A program made the translations under genes and the position numbers. This document shows, piece after piece, positions 24,913-33,704 of a stretch of 64,000 bases of DNA. The notes beneath the pieces were generated by a model. It did not search any database, had not been told where the DNA came from, and saw only the letters and a program-made list of their open reading frames with translations. Numbering within the stretch: position 1 is the stretch's first letter; every line of letters starts with the position of its first letter. The DNA comes from JACCYU01 sp050740315 (GTDB lineage: Bacteria; Pseudomonadota; Gammaproteobacteria; JACCYU01), in NCBI GenBank assembly GCA_050740315.1, contig JBOIDC010000001.1, positions 124,001 through 188,000 of the forward strand. Direction: 5' to 3'.

Positions 24913-25839
24913 ATGACCCTGCAAGAATTGCGTTACATCGTCGCCCTGGCGGACGAAGGGCACTTTTCGCATGCCGCCGAGGCATGTCACGTCGGGCAAC
25001 CCACGCTTAGCACTCAGATCAAAAAACTGGAAGACCTCCTGGGGGTGATCTTGTTCGACCGCAGCCAGCGCCGCGTTGCTCCCACCGCCATCGGCGAACA
25101 GATTATCAGTCGGGCGCGGGTTGCGCTGCAGGAAATCGACAAGATTCGCGAACTGGTGGCCAACGGGCGAGACTTGATGAACGGTGTTTTGCGATTGGGC
25201 GTGATCCCGACGGTCGGACCTTATTTGCTCCCGCTACTGCTCGCGGCCATCCACACCAGCTATCCGCAGTTGCGCCTGTTACTGCGCGAGGACTTGACGG
25301 CGCATCTGCTCGAACAATTGCGTATCGGAAGAGTCGACGCGGCGCTGATGGCGCTGCCGGTACACAGCGAAGGTCTCGAGGCACAGGCATTGTTCAACGA
25401 GCCCTTTGTGCTCGCGTTGCCCGCCGGGCATCCGCTGACCGCCAAACAGGAGGTGCGGGAAGAGGACTTGTCCGGCCACTGCATATTGCTGCTGGAGGAA
25501 GGCCATTGCCTGCGAGATCAGGCGTTGAAGATCTGTGGCTCGATGCGCTGCATAGAATCCGATGAGGTCACGGCAACCAGCCTTGAAACCCTGCGCCAGA
25601 TGGTGGCGGTAGGCGTGGGTTGTACGCTGTTGCCCGCGCTGGCCACGGCGCCGTGCGTCGGATCGATACAGGAGGACCTGATCGAAATGCGGCCGTTCGC
25701 GGATCCCGCGCCGAGCCGCACCATCGCGCTGCTGTGGCGGCACCGGTATCCGCGCGAGGACGCCCTTATCCTGCTGGCGAAACTGATTCGCCGCAATCTG
25801 CATTCCTCGGTGACCGTGATCGAAGAGAACGCTGCCTAA
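24913..25839 (+). CDS. oxyR: Hydrogen-peroxide-sensing LysR regulator OxyR
   Basis: A 308-aa LysR-type regulator. The N-terminal winged helix-turn-helix (LRYIVALADEGHFSHAAEAC, QPTLSTQIKKLED) is followed by the regulatory domain with EEGHCLRDQALKICGS, in which the first Cys matches redox-active Cys199 of E. coli OxyR and the second lies close to Cys208. TATSLETLRQMVAVGVG and TLLPALA are also OxyR-typical. It activates peroxide-defence genes. ATG at 24913 is chosen; the frame upstream overlaps ccoI. Confidence 0.93.
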   Translation: MTLQELRYIVALADEGHFSHAAEACHVGQPTLSTQIKKLEDLLGVILFDRSQRRVAPTAIGEQIISRARVALQEIDKIRELVANGRDLMNGVLRLGVIPTVGPYLLPLLLAAIHTSYPQLRLLLREDLTAHLLEQLRIGRVDAALMALPVHSEGLEAQALFNEPFVLALPAGHPLTAKQEVREEDLSGHCILLLEEGHCLRDQALKICGSMRCIESDEVTATSLETLRQMVAVGVGCTLLPALATAPCVGSIQEDLIEMRPFADPAPSRTIALLWRHRYPREDALILLAKLIRRNLHSSVTVIEENAA

Positions 25840-26026
25840 GCCGTCGTCCGCTTGTCCGCGGCGATGCGGATCGCCCCGGTCTCGTCCGTTGTCATGATTT
25901 TCATCGCGCGGTACCGCGCTTGCAATGGCGCGCCTCGTGCTACGGATACTCACGCGGACAAGCCAGCCGCCCCGCCACGAGCGCCTGTCCCGCGTTTTCT
26001 CACGTAGTTGACTTAAGGAGGTATGT

Positions 26027-26821
26027 ATGGATATCGACATCTCCGGCAAACACGCGCTAGTAACCGGTTCCACCGCCGGCATCGGTTACGCCGCCGCCCT
26101 GGGGCTCGCGCGCATGGGCGCGGCCGTCACCATAAACGGCCGCACCCGCGAGCGCGTGGACCGGGCGGTCAGCAACATCGAAAACGCGCTCGATGGCACG
26201 CGCGTCGCCGGGGTCGCCGCCGATCTGGCCACAGCGCAAGGTGTGGCGCAACTGACCAGGGCCCTGCCGCGCGTGGATATCCTGGTCAACAATCTGGGCA
26301 TCTTCAGCACGCAGCCTTTCGCCGAGATCGAAGACGCCGAATGGCAACGATTTTTCGATACGAATGTAATGAGCGGCGTGCGTCTGACGCGGCATTATCT
26401 GCCGGGCATGCTCGAACGCGACTGGGGCCGCGTGGTATTCGTTTCCAGTGAATCCGGCATCAACATCCCGGTCGAAATGCCGCATTATGGTTTTACCAAG
26501 ACGGCGCAGCTCGCCATCTCGCGGGGCGTGGCCGAAACCACCGTCGGCACCGGGGTCACCTGCAACGCGGTGCTGCCGGGGCCGACTCAGTCGGAGGGCG
26601 TTGGTGACTTTGTCGCGCAAATGGCGCGGGATCAAGGCAAAGACATCGAAACCGTAGAGCGCGAGTTCTTCGAAACCGCGCGTCCGAGCTCATTGCTCAA
26701 GCGCTTCGCCACGACCGAGGAGGTCGCCAACATGATTTGTTACGTCTGTTCTCCCGCCTCCTCGGCCACCAATGGCGCGGCGCTGCGGGTCGATGGCGGC
26801 GTGGTGCGCAGCATCGTTTGA
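26027..26821 (+). CDS. Short-chain dehydrogenase/reductase
   Basis: A 264-aa Rossmann-fold oxidoreductase. Cofactor motif TGSTAGIGYAAA, NNLGIF, the catalytic Ser in VFVSSESGI and the YGFTK (YxxxK) catalytic pair are visible, and the C-terminus VDGGVVRSIV is typical. Absence of an acidic residue after the NGRT strand suggests NADPH use. The ribosome-binding site is very strong (AAGGAGGT). The substrate is unknown. It stands between oxyR and the SMR gene on the same strand but with gaps on both sides. Confidence 0.9.
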   Translation: MDIDISGKHALVTGSTAGIGYAAALGLARMGAAVTINGRTRERVDRAVSNIENALDGTRVAGVAADLATAQGVAQLTRALPRVDILVNNLGIFSTQPFAEIEDAEWQRFFDTNVMSGVRLTRHYLPGMLERDWGRVVFVSSESGINIPVEMPHYGFTKTAQLAISRGVAETTVGTGVTCNAVLPGPTQSEGVGDFVAQMARDQGKDIETVEREFFETARPSSLLKRFATTEEVANMICYVCSPASSATNGAALRVDGGVVRSIV

Positions 26822-26870
26822 TCGCCAGCGCCCGCGCGTGCTGCGTCATACGTAAGTCGAAGCCTGAGCT

Positions 26871-27197
26871 GTGGCCTGGTTTTATCTCGTCATCGCCGGA
26901 CTGCTGGAAATCGGCTGGGCGATCGGTCTGAAATACACTGACGGATTCACGCGACTGTGGCCCAGCGTCTGGACCGCGCTGGCGATGATCGCCAGTCTGT
27001 TCGTTCTCGCGCAGGCGCTAAGGACCATTCCGGTCGGCACCGGCTACGCCGTGTGGACCGGCATCGGCGCGGTGGGCACGGCGGCATTGGGCATTATCTT
27101 GTTGGCAGAATCGACGAACGCGGGGCGTCTGTTGTCCATTGCGCTGATCGTCGCGGGCATCGTCGGCCTCAAATTGACTTCCGGCGCCGCGCATTGA
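26871..27197 (+). CDS. sugE: SMR family transporter, SugE/Gdx type
   Basis: A 108-aa four-helix transporter. MAWFYLVIAGLLEIGWAIGLKYTDGF contains the key membrane Glu of the small multidrug resistance family, and the GLK-(Y)TDGFTRLWPS pattern fits SugE/Gdx, exporters of guanidinium or quaternary ammonium compounds. It starts with GTG. No guanidine riboswitch could be recognised in the 49 bases upstream. Confidence 0.9.
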   Translation: MAWFYLVIAGLLEIGWAIGLKYTDGFTRLWPSVWTALAMIASLFVLAQALRTIPVGTGYAVWTGIGAVGTAALGIILLAESTNAGRLLSIALIVAGIVGLKLTSGAAH

Positions 27198-27232
27198 TCG
27201 GCGCGTAACGCCGTGGAGAAACAGATTTACGA

Positions 27233-28147
27233 CTAACGGTTCGCCTGCGTCTCGCGCGATCGATCTTCGCCAGTCTGGTCGAACAGCGTCGCGAGCGCGG
27301 GCGGAACTGCGTCGCCGAAGTTGAACGTGCGTTGCGGGAACGGTATCTCGATGCCCTCGCGATCGAAGGCATGTTTCAGCCGTCGCAGGTACTCGCGCCC
27401 GACCTCCCATTGCTTGATCGGCCGGGTTTTGATGCGACCCTTGATGACCACCGCTGAATCGGCCAGCTTGTCCACGCCGAAGATTTCGAGATCGGTGATC
27501 ATCAGCCGCCCGAAATGAGTGTCGTCGCGCAGCTCGCTACCGACCTGGCGCATGATCTCGATCACCCGGTCCGTGTCTTCCTTGTAGGCGATGCCCACGT
27601 CCAGCACGTAACCGGACCAATCGCGGGTCATGTTGGACAACGTGGTAATGGTGCCGTTGGGGAACACGTGCACGGTGCCAGCCAGGTCGCGCAGCACCGT
27701 GGTGCGGAAGTTGATGCGCTCCACCGTGCCGGCCGTACCGTTGATTAGGCCAACGTCGCCCACGCGGATCTGGTTCTCGAGGATGATGAAGAATCCCGAG
27801 ATCACATCCCGCACTAGATTCTGCGCGCCGAAGCCGATCGCCAGACCGACGATACCGGCGCTGGCGAGAATGGGCGTGACCTCGACGCCCACCTGCTTCA
27901 GCAGCATGAGGATCACGACCACCCACAACACGATGAACAGCGCCTGGCGCACCAGCGCCATCAAGGTATTCGCGCGCCGCGCGGCCTCGGCGTGATCTTC
28001 GCCACCCAGCTCGGCCTTGTGCTGCAGGCGCTTCTCCACACGATTAAGCGCCGCGCGCACGATAGCCATGACCACGAACGCGAGCACCAGCACCAGCACG
28101 ATGCGGCCGGTCGCGGCCAGCAGCATTTGCCAGTTCAGTGTGTTCAA
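27233..28147 (-). CDS. Small-conductance mechanosensitive channel (MscS family)
   Basis: A 304-aa channel protein with two or three N-terminal helices, the pore helix region TPILASAGIVGLAIGFGAQNLVRDVISGFFIILENQ, and the beta domain with the MscS signature VERINFRTTVLRDLAGTVHVFPNG. It releases solutes on hypo-osmotic shock and fits with the betaine genes in the same genome. It follows asnB at 99 bases and is convergent with the SMR gene. Confidence 0.93.
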   Translation of the reverse strand: MNTLNWQMLLAATGRIVLVLVLAFVVMAIVRAALNRVEKRLQHKAELGGEDHAEAARRANTLMALVRQALFIVLWVVVILMLLKQVGVEVTPILASAGIVGLAIGFGAQNLVRDVISGFFIILENQIRVGDVGLINGTAGTVERINFRTTVLRDLAGTVHVFPNGTITTLSNMTRDWSGYVLDVGIAYKEDTDRVIEIMRQVGSELRDDTHFGRLMITDLEIFGVDKLADSAVVIKGRIKTRPIKQWEVGREYLRRLKHAFDREGIEIPFPQRTFNFGDAVPPALATLFDQTGEDRSRETQANR

Positions 28148-28246
28148 GCTTTCGATAACGTTTCCAAGGCTACGGCTTTACCAAGTTTTTCCGCGTCACC
28201 CGTTCATTGGCACCGAAATTCGCTCCTGTGCCCGGCCAACTGCCGC

Positions 28247-30259
28247 TCACACTGCCCAGTTTAACTCGGCGGCACGCCGCCGCGCCTGCGCCGGCACGTC
28301 TTCGGCCACGAAACTGCGGTGCAGGATCTGCACGCCCAGCAGATGATTGATGACGGCGTCCAGTTGCACCTTGGTGGCCGCATCAGTATCCGGTCTCTCG
28401 TGCAGATCGAACAGAGCCCGGACACCGGCGGCATCCAGCAGGCCCGCGTCCGCGATGGCCTTGTCCGACAGATAATCCGCCGCAAGTCGCTGCACCGCCG
28501 CCCATTTTCGGGGATCGGTGTGCGCGGGCGGCGCCATGAACGCGAACTTCTCGCGCTCGTACAGGACTTTCGGCAACAGCCCGCGCATGGCCTCGCGCAG
28601 CACGTATTTCTCGGTGCTGCCCTTGATGCGCAGGCGCGGCGGCACGGTGGCGGCGAATTCCGCCAGGTGATGATCTAGAAACGCGGGTCTGGCCTCCATG
28701 GAATTGGCCATGTCCACGCGATCGCCGCCCCAGGTCAGAATCTGGCCTTCCAGCATGGTCTTAATCCACACGTACTGCGCCTTGTCCAAGGGATGGCGCC
28801 CGTCGATCATGTCGGGGTCGAAGGTTTCGGCGATCGCGCGGCCGGGTTCGTAGCCCCTTATTTGATTGCGCAACGATGGATTCATCAGGCCCGGGACGTG
28901 GCGCGCGGACGCCAGCCACGGCTGCAAACAACTGGGGGTGAAACCGACCAGCCTGTCCAGCGCTGGATCCTGCAGCGTGTCGGCAGCCAGCATCGCGCCG
29001 GTCACCAGGGCATTGCTATCCGAGAGCATCTCGCCCCAGACCTTGCGCTCCGCTTCGTGCAGGCCGTCCAACCCGTGCAGGAACATGTCGCGCCGGAACG
29101 CGGGATAGCCCGCGAACAGCTCGTCGGAACCCTCGCCGGTGACCACCACGCGGTAGCCCGCGCGGTTCACATGCCGGCTCATCAGCAGCTTGGCTACGCC
29201 CAAGGTGTTGTAGATGGTGCGCTCGGTGTGCCACAAGGTCTCGACGAAGTTGTCGTAAAGATGGCCCGCGTTGAGCATCATCACGTCCTGGTCGGCGCCC
29301 ACCGATGCGGCCATCTCGCGGGCGATCGCGGTCTCGTCATAATCCTCGTCGTCGAAACCGATGGTAAACGCCTTGACCGGCGACTGTTGACAGGCCGCCG
29401 ACAAACCCAGGATGGAACAGGAATCGATGCCCCCGGAAAGATAACACGCGACCGGCACGTCGGCTTCCAGCCGGTGCTGCACGGCCGCGACCAGCTGCTC
29501 GCGTACGCCCTCGACATAGTACGCCTCCCCGCGGTCGCGGTCGTGTTCTTGGGCCTGAGGGAAACTCATGTCCCAGTAGCGGTGATCGGTGATGTGGAAA
29601 CGCCCGTCGCGGCGCTCCACGATCAGGGCGTGCCCGGGTTGCACCTGATGAATCCCGTCGAATGCGGTGGTGCCGGGCACGATGGTCTGCATGAGCTGGT
29701 GATAAAGCCCCGCGGCGCTGAAACGCCGGGGCACTTCGGGATGCGTGAACAGCGCCTTTAACTCGGAGCCGAACGCGAGCATGCCGCCCGCTTCGCACCA
29801 GTACAGCGGTTTGACGCCGAAGCGGTCGCGCACCAGCATCAGCCGGTCGCGACTGCGGTCGTACAAGCCGAACGCGAACTCGCCGCGCAAATGCTTGAGC
29901 ATGCCCTCCAGCCCGTGCGCGCGGTACAGGTGCAGCGCCAGCTCGGAGTCGCTCTTGGTTAGAAAGCGCGCGCCGCGCGCGGTCAGATCGGCGCGGATGC
30001 GCTTGTAGTCGTAGAACTCGCCGTTGTGCGTCATCAGCACGTCGCCATCGGTCGACAGGAACGGCTGGCGGCCGCGGTTCTGGTCCAGGTCGATGATGGA
30101 CAGCCGCGCATGACTGAAGCCTACGCCCCGCCCGTCCATGGTCCTGTAGCCGAACCCGTCGGGGCCGCGATGATGGATGATGGCGGCCATCGCCACCAGC
30201 GTGTCGGGATCCACCGGCTTCGAGGCGTCGGCGTGTATATAGCCTGCAATTCCGCACAT
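28247..30259 (-). CDS. asnB: Asparagine synthase-type glutamine amidotransferase
   Basis: A 670-aa protein. MCGIAGYI carries the catalytic Cys2 of the N-terminal class II glutaminase domain (IHHRGPDGFG, THNGEFYDY). The C-terminal synthase domain has the ATP-PPi loop CYLSGGIDSCSI and GEGSDELFAGY. It makes an amide from a carboxylate using Gln and ATP; asparagine is the default product, but such proteins also amidate peptides or sugars. It lies 48 bases after the carbamoyltransferase gene, at the end of the coupled nitrogen operon, so its substrate may belong to that pathway. Confidence 0.88.
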   Translation of the reverse strand: MCGIAGYIHADASKPVDPDTLVAMAAIIHHRGPDGFGYRTMDGRGVGFSHARLSIIDLDQNRGRQPFLSTDGDVLMTHNGEFYDYKRIRADLTARGARFLTKSDSELALHLYRAHGLEGMLKHLRGEFAFGLYDRSRDRLMLVRDRFGVKPLYWCEAGGMLAFGSELKALFTHPEVPRRFSAAGLYHQLMQTIVPGTTAFDGIHQVQPGHALIVERRDGRFHITDHRYWDMSFPQAQEHDRDRGEAYYVEGVREQLVAAVQHRLEADVPVACYLSGGIDSCSILGLSAACQQSPVKAFTIGFDDEDYDETAIAREMAASVGADQDVMMLNAGHLYDNFVETLWHTERTIYNTLGVAKLLMSRHVNRAGYRVVVTGEGSDELFAGYPAFRRDMFLHGLDGLHEAERKVWGEMLSDSNALVTGAMLAADTLQDPALDRLVGFTPSCLQPWLASARHVPGLMNPSLRNQIRGYEPGRAIAETFDPDMIDGRHPLDKAQYVWIKTMLEGQILTWGGDRVDMANSMEARPAFLDHHLAEFAATVPPRLRIKGSTEKYVLREAMRGLLPKVLYEREKFAFMAPPAHTDPRKWAAVQRLAADYLSDKAIADAGLLDAAGVRALFDLHERPDTDAATKVQLDAVINHLLGVQILHRSFVAEDVPAQARRRAAELNWAV

Positions 30260-30307
30260 TTCGTCGTCTCTCTGAACTAGATCGATTACATACGCCTGGT
30301 GTCGGCC

Positions 30308-31402
30308 CTACGTTTTTTGAACCGGGTGTGTCGGCGTGTCGATGATCTGATGAATCCGCTGGACGACGCTGGTCAACAGCGCCATGCGCACAAACACCGC
30401 GCCGCGCGCCTGCGCGAAATACCAGTTGTGCGGCGTGTCGTCCAGCTCTGTGGAGAGCTCGTCGCCGCGCGCGAGCGGATGCAGAATAATCGCATCGGAC
30501 TTGAGCGGCGAGGCCGGGGACAGGCGCAGATCCTTGCCCAGCCGCTCGAAGCTGTCGCCGACCCAGGCGATGGAATTGATGTAGACCACATCGAGTTCCG
30601 GCAGCTCGCGATTCAGGTCGGACGCCATGCGAATCGTGAGACCCGCGGCGGCCAGTTCCTCGCGCTGACCGTTATCGAAGGCGTCCTCGGTATCGCTGAC
30701 GATAACGACTTCCTCGAAGGCGCCGGGAAACAGGCTCAAAAGCAGCACGAGACTGCGCACGGTGCGCATGCGGGCCGGTACGCCAATGATGCCGATGCGC
30801 GCGCGGCGCGCCGCAGCGACGTTTTCATCCGTGAGTTCCGGGCGCCATTTGAACAGCGTAAAGAGGTCCGACAGCGCCTGCGTGGGGTGTTCGTCGATGC
30901 CGTTGCCGCCGTTGATGATGGGAATGCGCAGGGCCGGCAGCATCTCGTAGATGGCCTGTTCGCTGGAATCGCGCAACACCACCACGTCGCCGTAGTGGTT
31001 GAACATCTCGGCCACGTCCGCGAGCGATTCGCCCTTGGCGATGCCGGTGCTGCCGGCGCTCAAAATGGACATCACGTCGCCGCCCAGCCGGTGCCAGGCG
31101 CTCTCGAACGAGAGCCGCGTGCGGGTGCTGGGCTCGTAAAACGCGTTGATCATGATCTTGCCGGTCAGCGGCAACTGCATGAATTGCGGCGTGAGTTCAA
31201 AAAAAGCGGCCAGCCGGCAAAGCTGCAACACCTTGGACCTGTCGAACTGGCGAGCGGAGACGATGCATCGGTTGGCCAGATCCACCAGCGGCGCGGGATC
31301 TTCGGCGATCCGGTCCAGTAGATTTTGCGGATGCTCGAGTCCGGCGCGCCAGTCGTGCGGCTGCACCGGTTCCCGCAGCAACGGATGCGGTGGCTTCACC
31401 AT
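30308..31402 (-). CDS. Aspartate/ornithine carbamoyltransferase family protein
   Basis: A 364-aa transcarbamoylase. Carbamoyl-phosphate motif FYEPSTRTRLSFESA, the Lys loop STGIAKGESLADV, DSSEQA and HPTQALSDL are intact. There is an N-terminal extension of about 55 residues relative to classic PyrB, and the gene is translationally coupled to a symporter and hydrolases rather than to pyrimidine genes. It may therefore act catabolically, or use another amine than aspartate. The ATG at 31402 overlaps the small membrane gene by 7 bases; an upstream extension of the frame runs over that gene and the symporter end. Confidence 0.85.
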   Translation of the reverse strand: MVKPPHPLLREPVQPHDWRAGLEHPQNLLDRIAEDPAPLVDLANRCIVSARQFDRSKVLQLCRLAAFFELTPQFMQLPLTGKIMINAFYEPSTRTRLSFESAWHRLGGDVMSILSAGSTGIAKGESLADVAEMFNHYGDVVVLRDSSEQAIYEMLPALRIPIINGGNGIDEHPTQALSDLFTLFKWRPELTDENVAAARRARIGIIGVPARMRTVRSLVLLLSLFPGAFEEVVIVSDTEDAFDNGQREELAAAGLTIRMASDLNRELPELDVVYINSIAWVGDSFERLGKDLRLSPASPLKSDAIILHPLARGDELSTELDDTPHNWYFAQARGAVFVRMALLTSVVQRIHQIIDTPTHPVQKT

Positions 31403-31518
31403 AGTTCTCCGTTCTTCCAGTCTCTGTACAGCAGATAGAGCAGCAGGATCGGCGCGGCGACGCTGATCGCCAGAGATACCGTGACCATTACCGACAGAAA
31501 CGTTGTGGAGGCAATCAT
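31396..31518 (-). CDS. 40-aa membrane peptide coupled to Na+/solute symporter
   Basis: The ATG overlaps the symporter TGA (ATGA) and the stop overlaps the carbamoyltransferase start. The product MIASTTFLSVMVTVSLAISV then AAPILLLYLLYRDWKNGELW has one long membrane helix and a short charged tail. It is likely a small accessory subunit of the symporter, like the small partners found with some SSS transporters. I do not know a named family for it. Confidence 0.75.
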   Translation of the reverse strand: MIASTTFLSVMVTVSLAISVAAPILLLYLLYRDWKNGELW

Positions 31519-32963
31519 GCCGCGTCTCCTTGCCCGGTGCCCGGCTCGCCGAGCTTGTGCCAGTCAAATTCCCGCGGCCGGGCCCAGGTCGATATCAGCA
31601 CCACAAGCATGGACACCGCCGCGCCGAGCAGCGCCGCCACATACCAGCCGATGACGAAGTAGCCGGTTAGGCCAGCCGCGCTGCCCAGCACCATCGCGGC
31701 GGTCGCGCCCGAAGGATTGGTGTTGCGCCAATACAAACCCGCGGCGATCGGCCAGATGGTGCTGGCTACGAACGCGCCGGTGAAGTTCAGCACTGCGGCC
31801 AGATGACTGATGCGCGGCGCGCACAGCATCCAGGTGAGCACGCCCAGGCTCAAGATGATAACGCTGGCCGCGCGCCGCAGGTGCCGGCGCGAAGCGTTTG
31901 GCCGCAGATGGCGCCGATAAATGTCCTCGGTCACCAGAACGCTGGTGGCGGCGAGCAGCGAATCCAGACTGGAGGCCAGCGCCGCAAACACCATGATCAG
32001 CACCAGCACCGCACCCGTGACACCCAGTATCTCGGCGGACACCAGCGGGCCCACCATATCGGCGGCCGGCACGTTGACGTCCAGCGCGGGTGCCGCCAGC
32101 GCGATGAAGCCGGCCACGACCGGAATCGGCGCCCACAAAAGCCCTGCGAACAGATACGCCTTGAACCCCACGCCTTCGCGCAGCGCGAACGCGCGACTCC
32201 ACCACACGTTGGAATGGAAGATCTCGCCCATGCCGAACAGCAGATTGTTGAACAGAAACATGATCGCCGCCGGCATCATTAGATCCAGCAAACGCGGCCG
32301 ACGCTCGACCACGGCGGCATGAATTTCGTCGAAGCCGAAACTGTTGATCGCCAGGAAAGCGATGATCACCAGCCCGCACAGGATCAGCACGGCCTGGATG
32401 AAGTCGGTGCCGATCACCGCGCGAAAGCCGCCCATCAAGGTATAGCCCACGCAGATGAGCAGCACCACCGACATGCCGTAAATGTAAGAAATGCCGGTCA
32501 GCGCATTGATCAGGATGCCGCCGGCCATGCCCATGCTCACCAGCCAGCCGAGGCAATAAAACAGCGAAATCAACAGAAACACGCGCCAGGCGGTGTTGCC
32601 GTAACGCAGGCGAATGAAATCGCCGCTGGTATAACCCGCCGGCATCAATTTGCGAATACGGCGCGCCATGGGCGCGAACAGGATCAGCCCCACCGCGCCC
32701 AGCGAATAGCCGAGCATGCCCCAGATGCCCATTTGATACGCGAGCTGCGGCGCCAGCATGGTGGTGTTACTGGTGACCCAGGTGGCCATGGCGGTGGCCA
32801 CGCCCAGCGCGAGACCCACCTTGCGCCCGGCCAGTACGTATTCATCCAGTTCGCCCGCCTTGCGTCCCCAGTACCAGCCGAGACAAATCCACAACACGCT
32901 GAACAGGGCGAGAATGGTCCACCCGACGACGGGGTTCAGGATGGCGCCTTGCGCCGTGTTCAC
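31515..32963 (-). CDS. Sodium:solute symporter (SSS family)
   Basis: A 482-aa protein with about 13 membrane helices. GGFRAVIGTDFIQAVLIL, the SSS signature region, and AALASSLDSLLAATSVLVTEDIYRR, with the conserved Na+-site Ser residues, are visible; GYTSGDFIRLRYG is also typical. Substrates of the family include proline, pantothenate, urea, allantoin-like compounds and nucleobases. The GTG start overlaps the preceding hydrolase stop by 4 bases. Context suggests uptake of a carbamoyl- or amide-containing nitrogen compound. Confidence 0.9.
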   Translation of the reverse strand: MNTAQGAILNPVVGWTILALFSVLWICLGWYWGRKAGELDEYVLAGRKVGLALGVATAMATWVTSNTTMLAPQLAYQMGIWGMLGYSLGAVGLILFAPMARRIRKLMPAGYTSGDFIRLRYGNTAWRVFLLISLFYCLGWLVSMGMAGGILINALTGISYIYGMSVVLLICVGYTLMGGFRAVIGTDFIQAVLILCGLVIIAFLAINSFGFDEIHAAVVERRPRLLDLMMPAAIMFLFNNLLFGMGEIFHSNVWWSRAFALREGVGFKAYLFAGLLWAPIPVVAGFIALAAPALDVNVPAADMVGPLVSAEILGVTGAVLVLIMVFAALASSLDSLLAATSVLVTEDIYRRHLRPNASRRHLRRAASVIILSLGVLTWMLCAPRISHLAAVLNFTGAFVASTIWPIAAGLYWRNTNPSGATAAMVLGSAAGLTGYFVIGWYVAALLGAAVSMLVVLISTWARPREFDWHKLGEPGTGQGDAA

Positions 32964-33691
32964 GCTGTCACCACGCGGTCGATCTCCTTGATGGCCTCCT
33001 CCGTGCTCAACACGCGGGCGAACCGATCCTTCATGGTGGTGATCGTGGCCTGCTGCAGCTCGGGGGTCACCGTGGCGCAACAATCCTCCACCAAGGTGGT
33101 GTAAAAGCCCAGATCGCAGGCGTCGCGGATGGCCGTGGACACGCATTCGTTGGTGTAGACGCCGGTCACGAACAGGCTGGTGATATTCAGATTGCGCAAC
33201 ACATAGTCCAGATTGGTGGAATTGAACACGCCGCTGGCGGTCTTGTTGATGACGATCTCGTCGCCCTGCGGCGCCACCTCGGGCAGAAACTGCGCCTCCT
33301 TGGAGCCCGGCGGGGCGTGCAGCCCCAGACGCTTGTGGCCCGGTCCGCGGTCGCGCCCGTCGCGGGTGAGCGACTGGATGCGGGTATGAATGACCTCCAG
33401 TCCGTGGCTGCGAAACGCCGCCTGCAGGCGCCGCACATTGGGCAGTACGAGCCGCTTTAAGCGGCTGAAATAGTACTCCTGCGCCTCCGGCGTGATGCTG
33501 GGTGGCTGCCCTTCGGCGAAAACGCCGAAGCCGGGCGCGGCATCCAGGTATTGCAGGTCGATCACCAGCAGCGCCGTGTGGCGTTCACGCAGCGATTTGA
33601 CGACCGCCGCCGGCTCGGTGATCGATTCGCGATAGCTTTCCCGCAGCGGATCGACGTTCTCGAAGTCATCTTTTCGTCGATGATGCGACAT
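32960..33691 (-). CDS. Isochorismatase-family cysteine hydrolase
   Basis: A 243-aa hydrolase. The catalytic triad is visible as Asp in LLVIDLQYLD, Lys in VINKTASGVFNST and Cys in GVYTNECVSTAIRDA. The family includes nicotinamidase, biuret hydrolase, ureidoacrylate and N-carbamoylsarcosine amidohydrolases. The long form with an N-terminal charged segment resembles biuret/ureidoacrylate-type enzymes more than nicotinamidase. The ATG at 33691 (14 bases after the upstream stop) is preferred to a TTG at 33700. It is coupled to the symporter. Confidence 0.87.
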   Translation of the reverse strand: MSHHRRKDDFENVDPLRESYRESITEPAAVVKSLRERHTALLVIDLQYLDAAPGFGVFAEGQPPSITPEAQEYYFSRLKRLVLPNVRRLQAAFRSHGLEVIHTRIQSLTRDGRDRGPGHKRLGLHAPPGSKEAQFLPEVAPQGDEIVINKTASGVFNSTNLDYVLRNLNITSLFVTGVYTNECVSTAIRDACDLGFYTTLVEDCCATVTPELQQATITTMKDRFARVLSTEEAIKEIDRVVTA

Positions 33692-33704
33692 AGTCCTCAA
33701 GACC

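Noticed and set aside
26822..26870. Guanidine riboswitch upstream of the SugE-like gene
   Set aside because: The gap is only 49 bases and lacks the paired ACGG loops or the larger ykkC fold.
28793..29761. 322-aa open frame opposite asnB
   Set aside because: AsnB is clearly coding; the other strand has no supporting features.
28247..30259. AsnB as part of an N-acetylglutaminylglutamine amide (NAGGN) osmolyte pathway
   Set aside because: The partner Ngg synthetase gene is not nearby; the neighbours are carbamoyl/amide genes instead.
30299..31321. 340-aa open frame opposite the carbamoyltransferase
   Set aside because: Antisense shadow; no motif and atypical composition.
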